A stretch of 64,000 bases of DNA from Saccoglossus kowalevskii (GCF_000003605.2 NW_003133344.1:610427-674426), one strand, 5' to 3'; positions 51,426 through 64,000 are shown, counted from the first letter of the stretch. The notes: generated from the sequence alone by a model not told the origin. Translations and numbers: made by a program.

Positions 51426-54400
51426 GCTCTCTGATTGGTCAGACCTTTAGGTGCTAGGCTTATCTCGACGATCAATTTGATCGCATTTTCTAGCGTTGAA
51501 GATATATTGACATATCGTGTGATTACTATAACGTGACAACAAGGAATAAAACATCTTTCGATTGCAATTTGACTGTAAGTGTAATGTAACTGAAAGGTCA
51601 AGCGAGAACAATGTTTTGCAAATCAATTTCGACATTTCGCTGTAACGTTTGATCACGTTTCTGTGGCAACAAACGCAGTATACCACATCAATTTATGCTC
51701 CTACCCTAATACACACAGACGATACTGAATAATTCAGTCAAGCACTTCGATCATAATAAGTATGATTTTATTGTTGCGTCACAACTTGGCCTAGGTCAAT
51801 TTCGACACTTTACATGTTTTTTTCTGTTGTCAAATTGAATTTCATATGTGAACAAATAATACGAGGTGTATTACACACGTAAATATACACGAGATTGGAA
51901 GAGAAATATCAGATGCACCTGAGCACACAAGTGTTAATTGTTAGCATTTGCTGTATCATGCTCTTAATAAGCAACTCAATGCCTGATCACGCACGTTGAT
52001 TGACCATGAAAGCCTAATTGGCAAGACTCCTTAGCCGAGTTATTATAGCACGGAAACAATCTTCACGGTCTGAACGAACAATGAGTAGATTTCAGGATGA
52101 GATTAGATAACGCACACCTTTCTCTTGCTTGTTTCTAAGCAGTATCCATTGTCAGCTGCTCGTATTTATGTGTTCCATGTTCTTTGAAATACACGACTGT
52201 CGAAATTTGCAAAAGCTACATCACCTCCACATAAAGATGGTGTAGTACATCTTGCTGTGTGTTGAGATAACCCAATGTAATATTTATTTCTAGCCATTTT
52301 CCATCACTATGAACACAGCTCACATAACGTATAATGAACATCAAACGATGTGGTGTTCATGAACGGTCGCATCGACTCATATTACCGCGTGATTTACGTT
52401 GCAGCTTTCAAATGACACCTTTGTCCGCGCTCTCTAACTGTTAAAAGGCGTTGGTCGTCGCGCTGCGCATGTGCGACATTTGTTTTGATAAACATTGATT
52501 TTTCCAAAATCCAATGCGCTTCTTTGATGGAAAGTATGAGGTTTGACCTGGGCACGACTTTCACTAATTACCACCGATGACTCATTCGAAACCTTCCAAT
52601 CACCTAAACATCTAATTAAAGCTTGGTAACGTCTCAGTTTGTGCTCGTTGATCTACTCAACAGTCAAGGTTTATCTGCGCCAACTTTGTTTATATGAGAC
52701 CCATATATCTCGACTACCACCTTTAATTATTCAAAACAGCAAAACGATAAAGTATAAGATAACTAAATAACGAATGGGATTTAAACACAGCCAGTGTGAT
52801 TTATATTATAATGACACTGCTTCGGGAAAGCAAACGTGTTTAAAAGCGTATTTAATGATTGCACAGCACCATTTACATCAAATTTGAAATCTATATCGAC
52901 CGCCACCGCCTTTTCACGATGCACGCGTGAGCTCGATGCCTACTAAAACAGCAGTACTTTCAAACAAATTGCAAAGGGTTAAATCAACGATCCCGCATTA
53001 ACCCCGTAACGATTACCAATGTGGTTTCAGAAGAATAGACATTAATGACTTCCGATATTAAATTACTTAGAGAGGAGCATAGCCGCTGCTGAATACGTTA
53101 TATCTGTGTCGATCTCTTCTTTGAATGATTAGTTTTCGTTTTGTTTAAATATTGCCAGGCGTCAAATTTGTACAATATATTGCGAACGTAATATTGTTGA
53201 ATACGTTTCATAAAGTGCTTTCATAACGCTACATTGAAAACGTTTTCCAATTTGTTCTTCATCACGACCGTTAAATAGTATTAGCACAACACGTAATAAC
53301 TTTGTGATTTGTGTAAGGCATCACGTTTCTATCTGACCTTCCAAATCCCAAATATTCCAATACCATTAGACAGACCAGCAACCGACATATTTTTCTTTTA
53401 AATTACATTCTTAAAACATATGTATAGTGATGGAATTGCTAAGGTTCCCTATTCAGTTAGATGTATGCGTTCGAAAAACCATGCGGACTGTCTTTGTGGC
53501 ACACATTCAACACATATTAGTGTGGAAATATTGGAAACTGATCGGGTTCTTCGAGTTGAATATATTTATTCATGTAAAATATGATGAAGCTCGTTTGTTG
53601 TGTACATTGCCAATGCACGGCTGCTTGACCTTGTAATATGGCAAAACCAAAGGTCATGTGTTAGAGCAGTAAAATAATCGAATTTTTATCAGTTTAAATT
53701 TCACAATTTGGAAATACAGATTTTACGTTTCTAAGGGAATTGAATCTTGTAATTTGAGTACAAACCTCGATTAGTGGCAAACTACAAATGTAGTTTTGAA
53801 GGGAAATAAGATTTATCTTAATGTTCATTTTATTGCAATTAATTTAACACGTCAGCTGCATAATAAATATGTTTATATGCATTAACTGTATGGCGACTAT
53901 TTCTGCATGGATAGATGCCTCGTTATGAATTTCTTTGCACGATATGAATATATTATTTGTTCGTATTATATACATACTCAATGCGCACTGAAATATTTGT
54001 ATATAAGGCAACACAAGGTGCGTGTCTATCGAAACATATAACTGAACACTCGACCAAATACATTTTTTTCGAATATTGTGGGCATTTAACATGACTATGC
54101 CTAAATACTGTACAAAATAATCCGTGACGAATTCCAATTTGCTGTACTAAACCTATACATATATTCATAATATAAAAATTAGCTTTAGTTGGCGTGGTAT
54201 ATTTTTTTCTGAATCGAGAATACAGAATTGTATAACTTGTTGTTATAATACACCAAAAATAGAATAACCCAGACATCACACAACACATGTACGAACACGC
54301 ATCAGTTAGCTGGTCACCGAAGCATGAAATCGGGTGATTAATCTTCTTGTGTTTTTACTTGGAAATTCAAGCTATTCAACCAACGTATTGATCACAATAA

Positions 54401-57400
54401 ATCACGAATAAACACTGGCCGACTGTTTCGTTCAATACTTTTCGACGCTACATGCTGGTGCTAATACTTTGAGTATATGTTGTATATAATCTGGCAGGTT
54501 ATGAATTGGCATTGGGAACTAATAGAATCCTTACCTATATATACATATAATGTGAATAAGGTTAGTATATTGCGTGCAATTAACACCATATTTTCGATAA
54601 ATGTTCGCAAAAATAATAAATATTTTCATTTAATCATCAGAGTTGCAAATCTACGTTTTGATAACTTAAGACAAATATTATTCAAACAAATGTATAACTA
54701 TATTTAACATCCATATTTTAAATCAAGGATAATTTTTAAAAAAACTTTAGATATAACTTTTCCCATTGCGTACATTATCGAGGGGAATCAAAATAGCTTT
54801 ACCATAGAAACCAGTTGTGACATATTCTAATTGGCCGCCAGTCCTTTTAATGAATAGACTTCTCAACAACATGAGCTGGGTGAATTCTTATTATCTCCAT
54901 CTCCTACCTTGAGCCATATTCATTCTAGCACGGTGCTCGTGAACAAATTTACCTGGGCTATATAATCGACTTGTACACGACCCTCATTTTAACATTACCC
55001 TAGTTCATTTCGTTTGCTATTATCATCTCGAGTGACCACACTGTGTAACGCGCCCGTGCACAACAACCACGTGATCAACGTCCAAGTTGCGAAGGTGTAG
55101 CAAGCCATTTTTATATGCCGTTATTCAACGACTTCTCTCAACTGAAAAGAAAATATTTCGTCTCAAAAACGAACCACTCGTTTGTCAAAATTACTACGCA
55201 AATGTAATATTGCCACTGTCGTCTGCAGTCGAACGTAAACCGATAAACGCTAGATCTGGCAGATCGTGGTTCTCCAACAAATCTGAAGCTAATAGGTAGG
55301 CAGTAGTTCATGTTGATGATAACTGTTTGTCATATGCTTCAAAGGTTTTAATGATCTACGGTGTGATACTACCCATTTCAAATGGGAATAGTACACTCTC
55401 GAAGGCAAGTATCGTATCAAGCTTTGATTCCCCTAGGTTTCATTTAACAGAATGTTAAGATCCGCTCAAGATGCCGTAAGGCATTTAATTTCTGCTGTAT
55501 CAAATATCTAGAAAGTGCTAGTGTATTTCATACAAGTTCTCGAATCTTAGATTTCCAAACAGCTATGTAGAAGACCGCATTCAATTATTCAATGATCTGT
55601 TTCCTATAAAGCTACGATAAGATCCCACTGATTTATTTGTGTCACATGTTTTATACTTCAAATTTGGCAATAAGCTGAATCAGCTAGATAGTTCCTAACA
55701 ATGACTTGTAGAATCGGATGTTAGACTGTAAAAAGGTCACCTGTGACAGTTTTGTTGTATTTGCGTGTTTGTTGATTAATGCTAGTAATCTTTGGTTGAT
55801 GTAATGCACTACGCGAATGTGAAAACAACATGTACCAGCAATTTAAAACATAATTCAATAGTTTAGCAAGCTTAATTTTGTGAGCGGGGGTGCTCAGTGT
55901 TTTCACTTAAACTATTCACAATCACGATATACTAATACCGAACCAAAATACAAAAACGAATAAAAGTTTAGACTTTTAGAATAAAAGTCGAATATTTTTA
56001 GATTATTAAAAACAGCTCTTTAAAATATCACCCAGATATTTCATAATTTGAAGGGAAAGTAGGAAGTAGACTTCAAACCTTGCACTCATGTTCTCTGTGT
56101 CACTCGCAACATTAGGCGTCAAAGGTCGAGTAAACATAGCCAGCGCCTTCAAGGTTGGTACATATGTTCCCCATGCTACATTTTGGGGTCAAAAGTCAAT
56201 GTCACAGTGCATGTGTATTCATGTACACAATGTAGTTTCAAATGAAGATAGCAACCACGCATATGTGACCCACAAGATCATTTAAATATTCTGAACATGC
56301 CTAGAGAACCCCTGCCTACTCATATACCTATTTGTCACATAATATGCTGATTTTTTACATCCATGCATTTGTATTAATGACGTCATTACCCGATTATATG
56401 CCAAGCCTAGGCGTTGATGAGCAGTGCGTGTGTTCTTTAATTGCCTTGATGATCGGCGTCTATATTCTAGACAATTTAACTCGCCATTCATTCTTATATC
56501 CGATACGGCTACATTACGCAATATTACATTATAAATAATTGAGGGTTTTGCAACCAGCTAAGACTTTAGTTGTTGACCCTATTTTATGATGGAATCGATC
56601 GTGGTGGTATCACAATTTCCCGGAAACTAGTGATTTTGTAACTATTATTCTTATATTATTTGACAAATCTGAGATATTTTAATTAGGCAAATCATTACCA
56701 CAGTAATCGCAGTCGTGGTGATTATTGCAGGCTCGAATTGAAATTAGCTCATACAATTGCAACATATATATTTAGAACCACACTTTAATATGTAAGACGT
56801 GGTTTACAATCCTATGATCACGATTCAAACATAACTCTGGATTCCTTCTTCGTTATGAAGCATAGATGCCCAGAGAGGCATTCTAATGACTTTTCTTTTA
56901 TGCAGAGCACCCCTCCCCGCCCTCCGGTTTGAAATCCACTGTCCTTTACAAAGTTGAATACTGTATATATGCAGTGTATTATATAACTTTCCGATTGTCT
57001 CAAATTGACATTGCCAGTGTTTCAGTAAACTGCATATTGTAGACCACGTCCTTGAACCAACAACAGAGACGACAAATGAGAGGTGCGAAAGAGATCTTCT
57101 TTTGTGCCCCAATTGTCATTCACCACACACAACGTGTAATGCTGTGAACCATTTCCTGTTTATCAGTAATCTAGGTATCATGTTCGTAAAACACTATCAA
57201 TATATAAGGTTTCTAGTTTCATTATTTATAAAAAATGCATATTTTCATCTACGTGAATAATTATATTCATTTCCTGTAGTTTTAAGTTTTCATCCTACCG
57301 CCCCCCAAGAATATATTTGTTTGTGGTACTTATCGTATAGTGAATATTGATGAGTACGTTACGTTTGTCGTAACTAAATCAGCTTTTTGGACAGAGGATA

Positions 57401-58952
57401 TAATTTCTCGTTTTGACATTTCTAGAGAAAAATATTTTCAGGCAATTCATAAACAGATTTATGTATTTTTTTTAGAGATACGTCACATGCGATAAAACGC
57501 GATACTCCTGCGATATCCAATTGTGCCTTGATGCTTGATTTTAATCTTGAAAACAGTATAGAAAACACATCTAAACATAACAGATATATAACTAGCGCAG
57601 GTGGTAATTCTAATCTATTTGTAAGTCACTTCCGTGGTTGTTTTCGGCTTGCGAATTGATGCGTTAGCCGTTATTTACGAATAAAAATATTGTATCGACA
57701 ATGGCGTCAACGCGGAAGAAGGAAGCAGACGACAGTCGATTGATGGGCGCCAATTCAATCGTTCAATCGTCCACCGAATCTACACTGAATTATCGATATT
57801 TAGAATGTCTTCTTATCGTATACCTATACTTGAATATTTAAGCTTCTCCTCAAAATATGAGAGATTATTATTATGGTTATGTTTGCGTTTTGGAATGACG
57901 CAATAGGGCATTATTGCTCACTCATGTAAAAATACACCGATTGGTTTAAACAGTACTCCTAGAATGTACCCAGCATCATTAAAAATACACGACATCAACA
58001 TAATACAAACAAACGAGTCCAAACAACATTGATGTACGTGCGTGATGCGTATAATGTGTAAAGCCACTACCATCGCAATCCAATAACTTAAGTTCTGTAT
58101 TAATTGGTGGGAATATTGTGATTGATTGCGATGTCTGGAAATGCCAATTACTGACAAATGTAGCGTACGTGATGTTTTATGATGTTATGTCAGCGTGGTC
58201 AATGAGAATTATTATTGCCAATTGCTTCTGCAGTTACCACATTAATCGCAGAGCAAGGTAGACGACTTCAATATGTTGTGTATCATTCATTATTCAATCA
58301 GTTGGCTGCTCCGATTGTTGCGTATAGATATTCATCATATACGAAACAGTAAAACGTATGCCGATATTTCTAAACCATTCATGGTATTTGTTATTGTATG
58401 TATTATTGTGCTGATCCCCTGTGCAAACTGTCAATTCGGGTGAAATATCCCATAACAACGGACCCTAAATGACGTGGAAATGTTAACAATATATACTTTT
58501 AATTGTATAAGCACATTTGTCATTGAAGTCTGATTAGTTCATTCCCACAAACCAATGGCGGCTATCCAAATCATTGTACACTAGGGAATTATAGGACTTC
58601 GCGTGTAATATGCTGAACATATGAATCATTTTAGAATACATGTGATTGCATATTATTGCAGTAGCATGACTGACGTATAACATTACAACATGTAGAGCCG
58701 TGTTACATGGAATTGTCATCAGTAAACAGCGTTGTATTTGTTTCTACTTCTGTAATTCCTTGGATTTTGTTTTCATGCATAGCTGGGTGGAATATATGAA
58801 AACTCAGACTACGAGATATTATGAAATAAAAATGGTCCGTGTGTGAAGGCGATTGACTGTCGGATATGCCAACGACATAACGTACGTGTGTCTCAATACA
58901 TGCGAGAATCCAGTAAATTCAATCAGCAGCTAGCGACAATCAACGATGTAGC
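51426..58952. other. Long non-coding stretch
   Basis: Very AT-rich in parts (53640-54720) and without a supported gene, apart from one MITE fragment at 52441-52500. Minus frames of 97 and 111 codons at 53844-54288 overlap each other and look random. Weak exon-like pieces exist at 55232-55296 (acceptor gtcgtctgcag, donor TAG|GTAGGC) and 58234-58257 (24 nt, acceptor gcttctgcag, donor AAG|GTAGAC). Confidence 0.35.
52441..52500 (+). mobile_element. TTAA MITE, partial copy
   Basis: Starts TTAAAAGGCGTTGGTCGTCG, then GCGCTGCGCATGTGCG and a GATAAACATTG block. Only the left part is recognisable. Confidence 0.5.
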
Positions 58953-59084
58953 TTAAAGGGCAGTGATCGTCCCGCAGCGGTGGTTCGATTTTCATGTAAA
59001 TAAACAATGTATTTTACACGCGTTGTATGCGTCGCTATGAGTCCCATATCGAATAGGTCGCTGCGCGCCGACCATGGTAGATTG
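58953..59084 (+). mobile_element. TTAA MITE, copy 6 (near complete, 132 bp)
   Basis: Starts TTAAAGGGCAGTGATCGTCC. The right end read in reverse, CCATGGTCGGCGCGCAGCG, mirrors the left terminus. The interior is colinear with 50345-50475 over ATGTAAATAAACAATGTATT, a GTTGTATGCGTCGCTAT block and TCCCATATCGAA. Confidence 0.62.
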
Positions 59085-59838
59085 TTCCAGAAGCATTTGT
59101 ACACAAGACGCGTTAAATAGCTCTCAAATTTGAGCGGTATATTTGCCCAAGACTGAAGCTAATATTTTAATGAAACATATCGTTCGAAACGTCTCTATAC
59201 AGATTATGATACTTTTTACGCAATTTGTTTTTTTAATAATTAATCGATATCGTGTGTTTTTTCCCGGACGTGATTGGAAATAACTATGTCTGATATATGA
59301 TAATATATTATACTTCGAGTAATACACCGTATAGTAATTCATCGTAACTTAAGGATGCGGTAGAGTTATCATGCTCTAAAAAGTAAAAAACTGTTTTCAT
59401 GGGGAAAAGTGTTTTGGCTTTCTAAAAAAAATGATCTGCGACATGTACCACGAATTAGTCACGTGATTACTAAGTAAACATATAGGTGTTATTTTGAATA
59501 AAAATGAGTTTTGTATAAAAACGGTAGGGGTTTTGTAAAAAGAGAAAGATGAAAAATCAAGGCAGCATCAGCCCCGTCAATGCCTCGAGAGTGTTATAAC
59601 ATAGATTGGATATTTGTTTACAATGACATCAATTTACATTTTTCCTGTCATTTCACCCATAGACGAGGAATTTAAAAGCCTTTTATTTTTCATTGCGAGA
59701 AGTTATCAAAATGCTTCCAGGGTTTTATTCTGCGCCAATACGTTATCAATGTGTGTGAATGTGAAAGTATGTCAATTTCTGACGACGCACAACTCACTTG
59801 AATGACCTCTAAGGCGTCAGATTTCTTCTGCCTGAAAA

Positions 59839-59888
59839 NNNNNNNNNNNNNNNNNNNNNNNNNNNNNNNNNNNNNNNNNNNNNNNNNN
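59839..59888. other. Assembly gap (50 N)
   Basis: Exactly 50 undetermined bases, probably a placeholder of fixed size. It falls inside the transposon and interrupts its transposase frame, as expected when a repeat collapses or breaks an assembly. Confidence 0.99.
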
Positions 59889-60320
59889 GTAATTGGAGAA
59901 AGAGGTCAAAATGCCAAAACGCCAACCCCTAGTGCTAGTTAACTCAACAACATCCGACTTTTTGTCTTGTTCCAGCAGACACTCGACTTCCACCGCAACC
60001 TCGGAAACGGTGTTCTTTGTCGATGGGTGGCCCGGCGGCAATCCCACATAAGACACTAGTTTTTTCAAACCTCGCCGTCCTCTCCCAACTGCTCGTCCGA
60101 CCAATACAGATTGTCGGTTGATATTAAATTGTCTGCCCGACTTTTTGGAAGATGGAAATTGATCATGACGAAATTTTACCCTCTTGGTTTGAATACTCAA
60201 ACTTGAAGTGTAAACCCCATTGTACTGTCGGCAATACATTTCTGTTATAGGTAAAGTTTCGCTTCCTCTGAACTGCGTTTTGAGTTTTTCCTTGTGGGCT
60301 TCTTTTTTGTGATTAATCAA
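59889..60320 (-). CDS. Transposase fragment, Mutator-like domain type (N-terminal part)
   Basis: About 144 codons are open on the minus strand up to the gap. The block FNINRQSVLVGRAVGRG at about residues 65-81, then GLKKLVSYVGLPPG at 84-97, matches my memory of the conserved start of the Mutator-like transposase domain (Pfam PF20700, roughly FxINRRAVxxxRxIGxGxxGLxxFCxxMxLPPP), common in marine-invertebrate genomes. A Cys-containing CRQYNGVYTSSL lies just before it. No ATG opens the frame: a TGA precedes it, and an acidic stretch in another frame lies upstream, so the 5' part is broken or spliced. Catalytic residues would lie in or beyond the gap and are not seen. Confidence 0.55.
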
Positions 60321-60598
60321 TCAGGAGCCGGAGTTGATATGACCGCGTCGTCTTCAGTGTGCACTGTTTCCGTCGTAAAGGGATTATGCAAATTACGCAA
60401 TAAGTCAATGTTATTGTTAAGCGTCCAGACAAAGTGTACAATATCCCGTTATATAAGTAGTTTTTCTTATTTTTGATCAAAAAAGGTATTCTAGATGTGT
60501 ATCAGTTTTAATTTTGCTAAATTATGAGCAAAAATAACTTTACAAAAGTAATAACAAAAAAAGCAAAATTCACGAAAATAACTCTACCGCATCCTTAA

Positions 60599-63427
60599 TT
60601 CGTGTTTTAGCTTAGCAATTATGTGTCATGGGTTGTTCTATAGAACACCACTGAATAGTCAAAGATAAAACTAAAATCAAGGTCAATATATCGCAATTTT
60701 GACCTTGCATCGATGGAAATTTTTACCCAAAGGCTTTTTAAAGTCAAAACTGTACTTTATACTATAAATGTATATCTGCCAAAAAAAACTTATTATGCAA
60801 ATTGTACGGCTGTTGTGAGGGCTTAAGCGTGAGTTGTCGATAGTATCCAGTCTGTAATTACCATAGTACTGTACCGTCACAAGATTTGTTTTCTTTGCGT
60901 GTTTTTTAGGACACGCATTTGTGATGACGTGTCAACGTAAACAGTCATGAATATTGAGACGTGTACCGTTCCATATCAGCGGATACTTTTCATACTAAAC
61001 TTCACAACCAAGAACTATATGCAGTTATATAATCAGGTCAACTTCGAATCAAGTAATATTGCGTTGCTATGGGTGATGCCGTGACGTACAGCGAATGACG
61101 TAATGCAGCTATCTGAGTGGTTTTATTAATACCACATAATAAGTACAATAAATACAATGAACATCTTTTTTTTAGAAACAGCAGTTTCGACCTAATTATA
61201 CCTGACACTGCCAGGCGGATTTTTTTTATCAGCGCTGCATAAACAGAAAACGATTACATTTAACGAAATCCATTAAAGCCAGACAAATATCTTATATACG
61301 ATCTTGGTAGAGTCGCTGATTTACCCACGCAATGTCTAATCGTGCTGTTTTGTTTGTGTCCTTTGAAAAGGTTCGGTGATAACATTACATACATGCGTTA
61401 TCCTGGTGTGATATATTGTCTATATCGTATTGCCTATAACGAAAAGAAAACATGCTGACATGTTATACAGCAGCGTATTGGACAGGCCGTGTGAGTGCTG
61501 TGTTGACATTTGTAGATTCTTTGTCATCTATGGTGATTATTGAGAAAACACAGCTGAAAGATGTTGGGTGAAAATCATTCTTATACCACAGTATTCTCGA
61601 ATGATCATACAGTTGTATGATTTACATATTGTACTGTGTTGTTCTTAGTATGATCCGACCACTAACAATTACCCCCCCCCCCCACACACACACACTTTAT
61701 TGTGCATACACAAAAGTTTGATGTCACAGTATTCGTATCATATAGTCTGAGTAGTAGATGAACGTTTTGTATTACCACAGTTAGTAATAATGATATGTTT
61801 TCACACTGTATCAGCTTTAATTTGCAATTGCAATTTTGGCTTGAGCGTTTCTCTATGATATGAGGTTCCACTCTATCAATACTTTAAATGGTCCTTGTTG
61901 AGATTAGTTCTTCTATGTTTCACTTGATACGCCATGTGTGAAGGACCATTTCAACGACTTGTGTCTGATGGTGTGGAGATGAACGCTGAACTGTCTTTTG
62001 AAGTTTGATTATCGACAGTTTGTGCGAGACTTAAAGACAGTTTCGTTACCATTCGTTTTGAGGGACAACTCGGAAAATTTGTGAAGGTCGTGACAAACAT
62101 TGCAACTATATTTCTTATTTTCAAATGTCTGTCATAAAAGATGGCAAATGCGATAGATATTTGAATTGAAAGCTGAAGAGACTGATATTGAATTCCTGAT
62201 TGGCCCAAATCACAGACCATGAAAGTCGGTGATTACAAGATATCCTCTGATAGGCATCTAGTAAAATATTTATATATAAAATACATGTTGCCGTTATTAA
62301 AATGTCCAAACCCAGTGTGAATCTGCCAACGGTGTATCGCTAGCAGATTACACATGTAAGCGGGGACGTTCATTTGCCCGAGGTAAGCTTTAACTTCGCT
62401 TTCGCCCGAGAAAGGTGTATGACATTTGATGCGCGGGGTGTTACGTGGTAGCTTACAGAGATTTACCAACTGTAATTACGTCTGATTGGTTCTCTGAATT
62501 TCCATAGTTATTTCGATTGGCCTTGGGAACTTATGCGGTTTTATTCAAAAGGCTTCAACGTAATTCACCTCTGCATATGTGTAATATAAGCTTTGTGGCT
62601 CCAGGTTCTAACTCTGGAATAAGAAAACAATATCTATCCATAACATGACTTGTTTTTTCACTTCATATAACACGGCCGCCTTTACATTGTAATTGTGTCT
62701 AATTTATGGTCATGTAGTTTATATTAAATAAATAGGACTATCTCCACTCTATTACAATGTTTCGATATCCCTTAGACGTCAATGTATCCAAACATCACTA
62801 TGTTACATATCGATTCACTCTTAATAAAACGACTAAGCTGACTGTAATAGTTTAGATGATGGAACCAATTTACCTACGTTACATACTGATATTCAGAACG
62901 CCACAGAGCGTGTGTTACATTTGCATACGTTTATCGTCGTTTTGTGAAAACCTATTATCGTCATTTTACAAGAAATATATTATTACAAATGTTCAAGTGA
63001 ATTCAATCTGCGGTCTTTGCACATTACACATAGAAATGGTGCCTGACACGTAAGTGGTTTTATAACTAAAAGTCCAAAACACAGTTTGATATCACTGACA
63101 CTGTAATGACTCTCAAGTGCTTTAGTGCTGCCCATTTAATTTATGTATTAATAGATATTTATTGTTTGCAGAATATGAAGTGCTCATAAGCTATTGCATT
63201 GTACACAATATATCATTTTTGACATTTTTGTTGTTCAAAGTTATTTAGATAATTTAATATATAATTCCTGTCCTTGTACATTGGTAAGTGACGATGTTAT
63301 TCTGACCAATCGTCGATTTCATAAGTGGTGATTCATTTCCTTTCAAAATTCTGAAATGTAATTTGATTATTTAACTGTTAACCATGTCTTACGTCAAGCA
63401 CGACTGAAATGTAGTCAGTATCTAACG
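60599..63427. other. Non-coding stretch
   Basis: No supported gene. It includes a C-run plus (AC)n at 61672-61694. A consensus-like donor CAC|GTAAGT at 63051 ends a frame from about 62888 (acceptor ctgatattcag), but the content is not protein-like enough to call. Confidence 0.35.
61672..61694. repeat. Poly-C followed by (AC)n
   Basis: Twelve C residues, then about five AC units. Such homopolymers are often mis-sized in assemblies. Confidence 0.93.
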
Positions 63428-63704
63428 TTAAAGGAACACTACGATAACAGTTTTGAGTAGAAAAATCATATTTAGTAAAATTATTGTTTATACATGAGTT
63501 GTTGAAATATAAATAAATAGTTTGTAATTTCAATCATTTCCTTTCAGATCAAATTAAATACAAACATATAGAAAATACAGCAAATGCTTTTTTCAGTAAT
63601 ATTGTTGTGTAATCGGTAATTGTGAAAATCATTCGTAGTGTGTATGTAGAATACATTTTTTAACCAAAAATGTCGAAAACGTAAAGTTGTTACCGTAGTG
63701 TTAA
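63428..63704 (+). mobile_element. MITE-like element with TTAA at both ends
   Basis: The left end TTAAAGGAACACTACGATAA and the right end, read in reverse TTAACACTACGGTAACAACT, share AACACTACG[AG]TAACA and extend to about 17 of 20 matching bases. Both ends abut TTAA. The interior of about 230 bases is AT-rich with no frame. The termini differ from those of the 40.9-59.1 kb family and of the 59.35 kb transposon, so it is a third TTAA-flanked family. Confidence 0.6.
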
Positions 63705-64000
63705 GTATAATATTGCATTGAGGTAATACATATCACATGCAATATTATTTGCAATCAACTTCTACATTTTTATAAACAAATTGTAAACGTAATAAAATGT
63801 AGATGCTAAATGGTGTCAACAGTTTTAGGGATAATACCATTAATATAAAAGGGTTATGTCATTTATAACTCACCCTGCATCAATGATTGTGATTTCATAA
63901 TGAATTGTCCAAAAAAAAACATGAAAAAGTCAATCGTAAACCTGTAATTAGAATGCTTGAAAATGGGTATTACAAGCGCTGAGGTCCGGGATTCTTTGTG
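63705..64000. other. Non-coding end of window
   Basis: AT-rich sequence with no gene, repeat or motif I can support. Confidence 0.4.

Larger units (their letters stand above)
59349..60598 (-). mobile_element. DNA transposon with TTAA flanks and 17-bp TIRs
   Basis: The left end TTAAGGATGCGGTAGAGTTA is mirrored exactly at the right end (60578-60598), giving 17 bp of terminal inverted repeat (GGATGCGGTAGAGTTAT) between TTAA tetramers. TTAA target duplication with a purine-starting terminus is the pattern described for Kolobok-type elements; piggyBac termini usually begin CCC. The body carries a transposase-like frame on the minus strand and the 50-base assembly gap. The true length is therefore unknown, and the 1250 bases seen are a minimum or approximation. 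Confidence 0.75.

Noticed and set aside
53844-54288. Two overlapping minus-strand frames of 97 and 111 codons
   Set aside because: They overlap in different frames in very AT-rich DNA, and neither looks like a protein.
55232-55296. Possible exon with acceptor gtcgtctgcag and donor TAG|GTAGGC, reading ERKPINARSGRSWF
   Set aside because: The required entry phase does not follow from 50945-51014; a direct join would meet a stop.

Overview
This 64 kb window looks like ordinary, gene-poor nuclear DNA from an animal, probably a marine invertebrate. It is AT-rich, long open reading frames are absent, and simple repeats of the (TA)n, (AC)n and (TTTA)n types are common. It also carries a LINE tail ending in AAATA repeats and several TTAA-flanked DNA-transposon pieces. 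A 50-base run of N at 59839-59888 marks it as a scaffold with a gap. I cannot name the species from the sequence. I saw no rRNA, tRNA, CRISPR array, operon or bacterial gene structure.

Coding content is sparse and, if real, is cut into short exons by long introns. The best plus-strand candidates are a possible first coding exon at 3887-4080, with a locally GC/CpG-richer region upstream, and two short GC-rich exons with good splice sites at 45137-45174 and 50945-51014. Their splice phases fit one another. Weaker plus-strand candidates lie at 32496-32573 and 34896-34972. On the minus strand, short exon candidates at 9957-10002, 5243-5281, 5057-5099 and 4437-4546 also fit together in phase and could be a small coding gene or a spliced non-coding RNA. 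Isolated open frames worth noting are a 117-codon membrane-like frame at 37922-38275 (minus) and a 126-codon frame at 46454-46834 (plus). No protein was recognised in any of these, and no function is assigned.

Mobile and repeated DNA, by region. 0.3-10 kb: (TA)n tracts. 30.0-31.6 kb: a degenerate minisatellite with a monomer of about 27 bp, re-amplified as four 160-bp higher-order units, beside a (TTTA)n tract. 39.7, 41.2 and 43.4 kb: small tandem arrays. 40.25 kb: a hairpin-like inverted repeat. 40.9-59.1 kb: a family of short CpG-rich elements flanked by TTAA (three near-complete copies and four fragments). 48.3-48.75 kb: a 5'-truncated LINE. 59.35-60.6 kb: a DNA transposon with perfect 17-bp terminal inverted repeats, TTAA on both sides and a transposase-like reading frame broken by the assembly gap. 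63.4-63.7 kb: another TTAA-flanked MITE-like element.

The clearest unifying theme is the TTAA-flanked transposons in the right-hand third. I found no convincing new multi-gene system.
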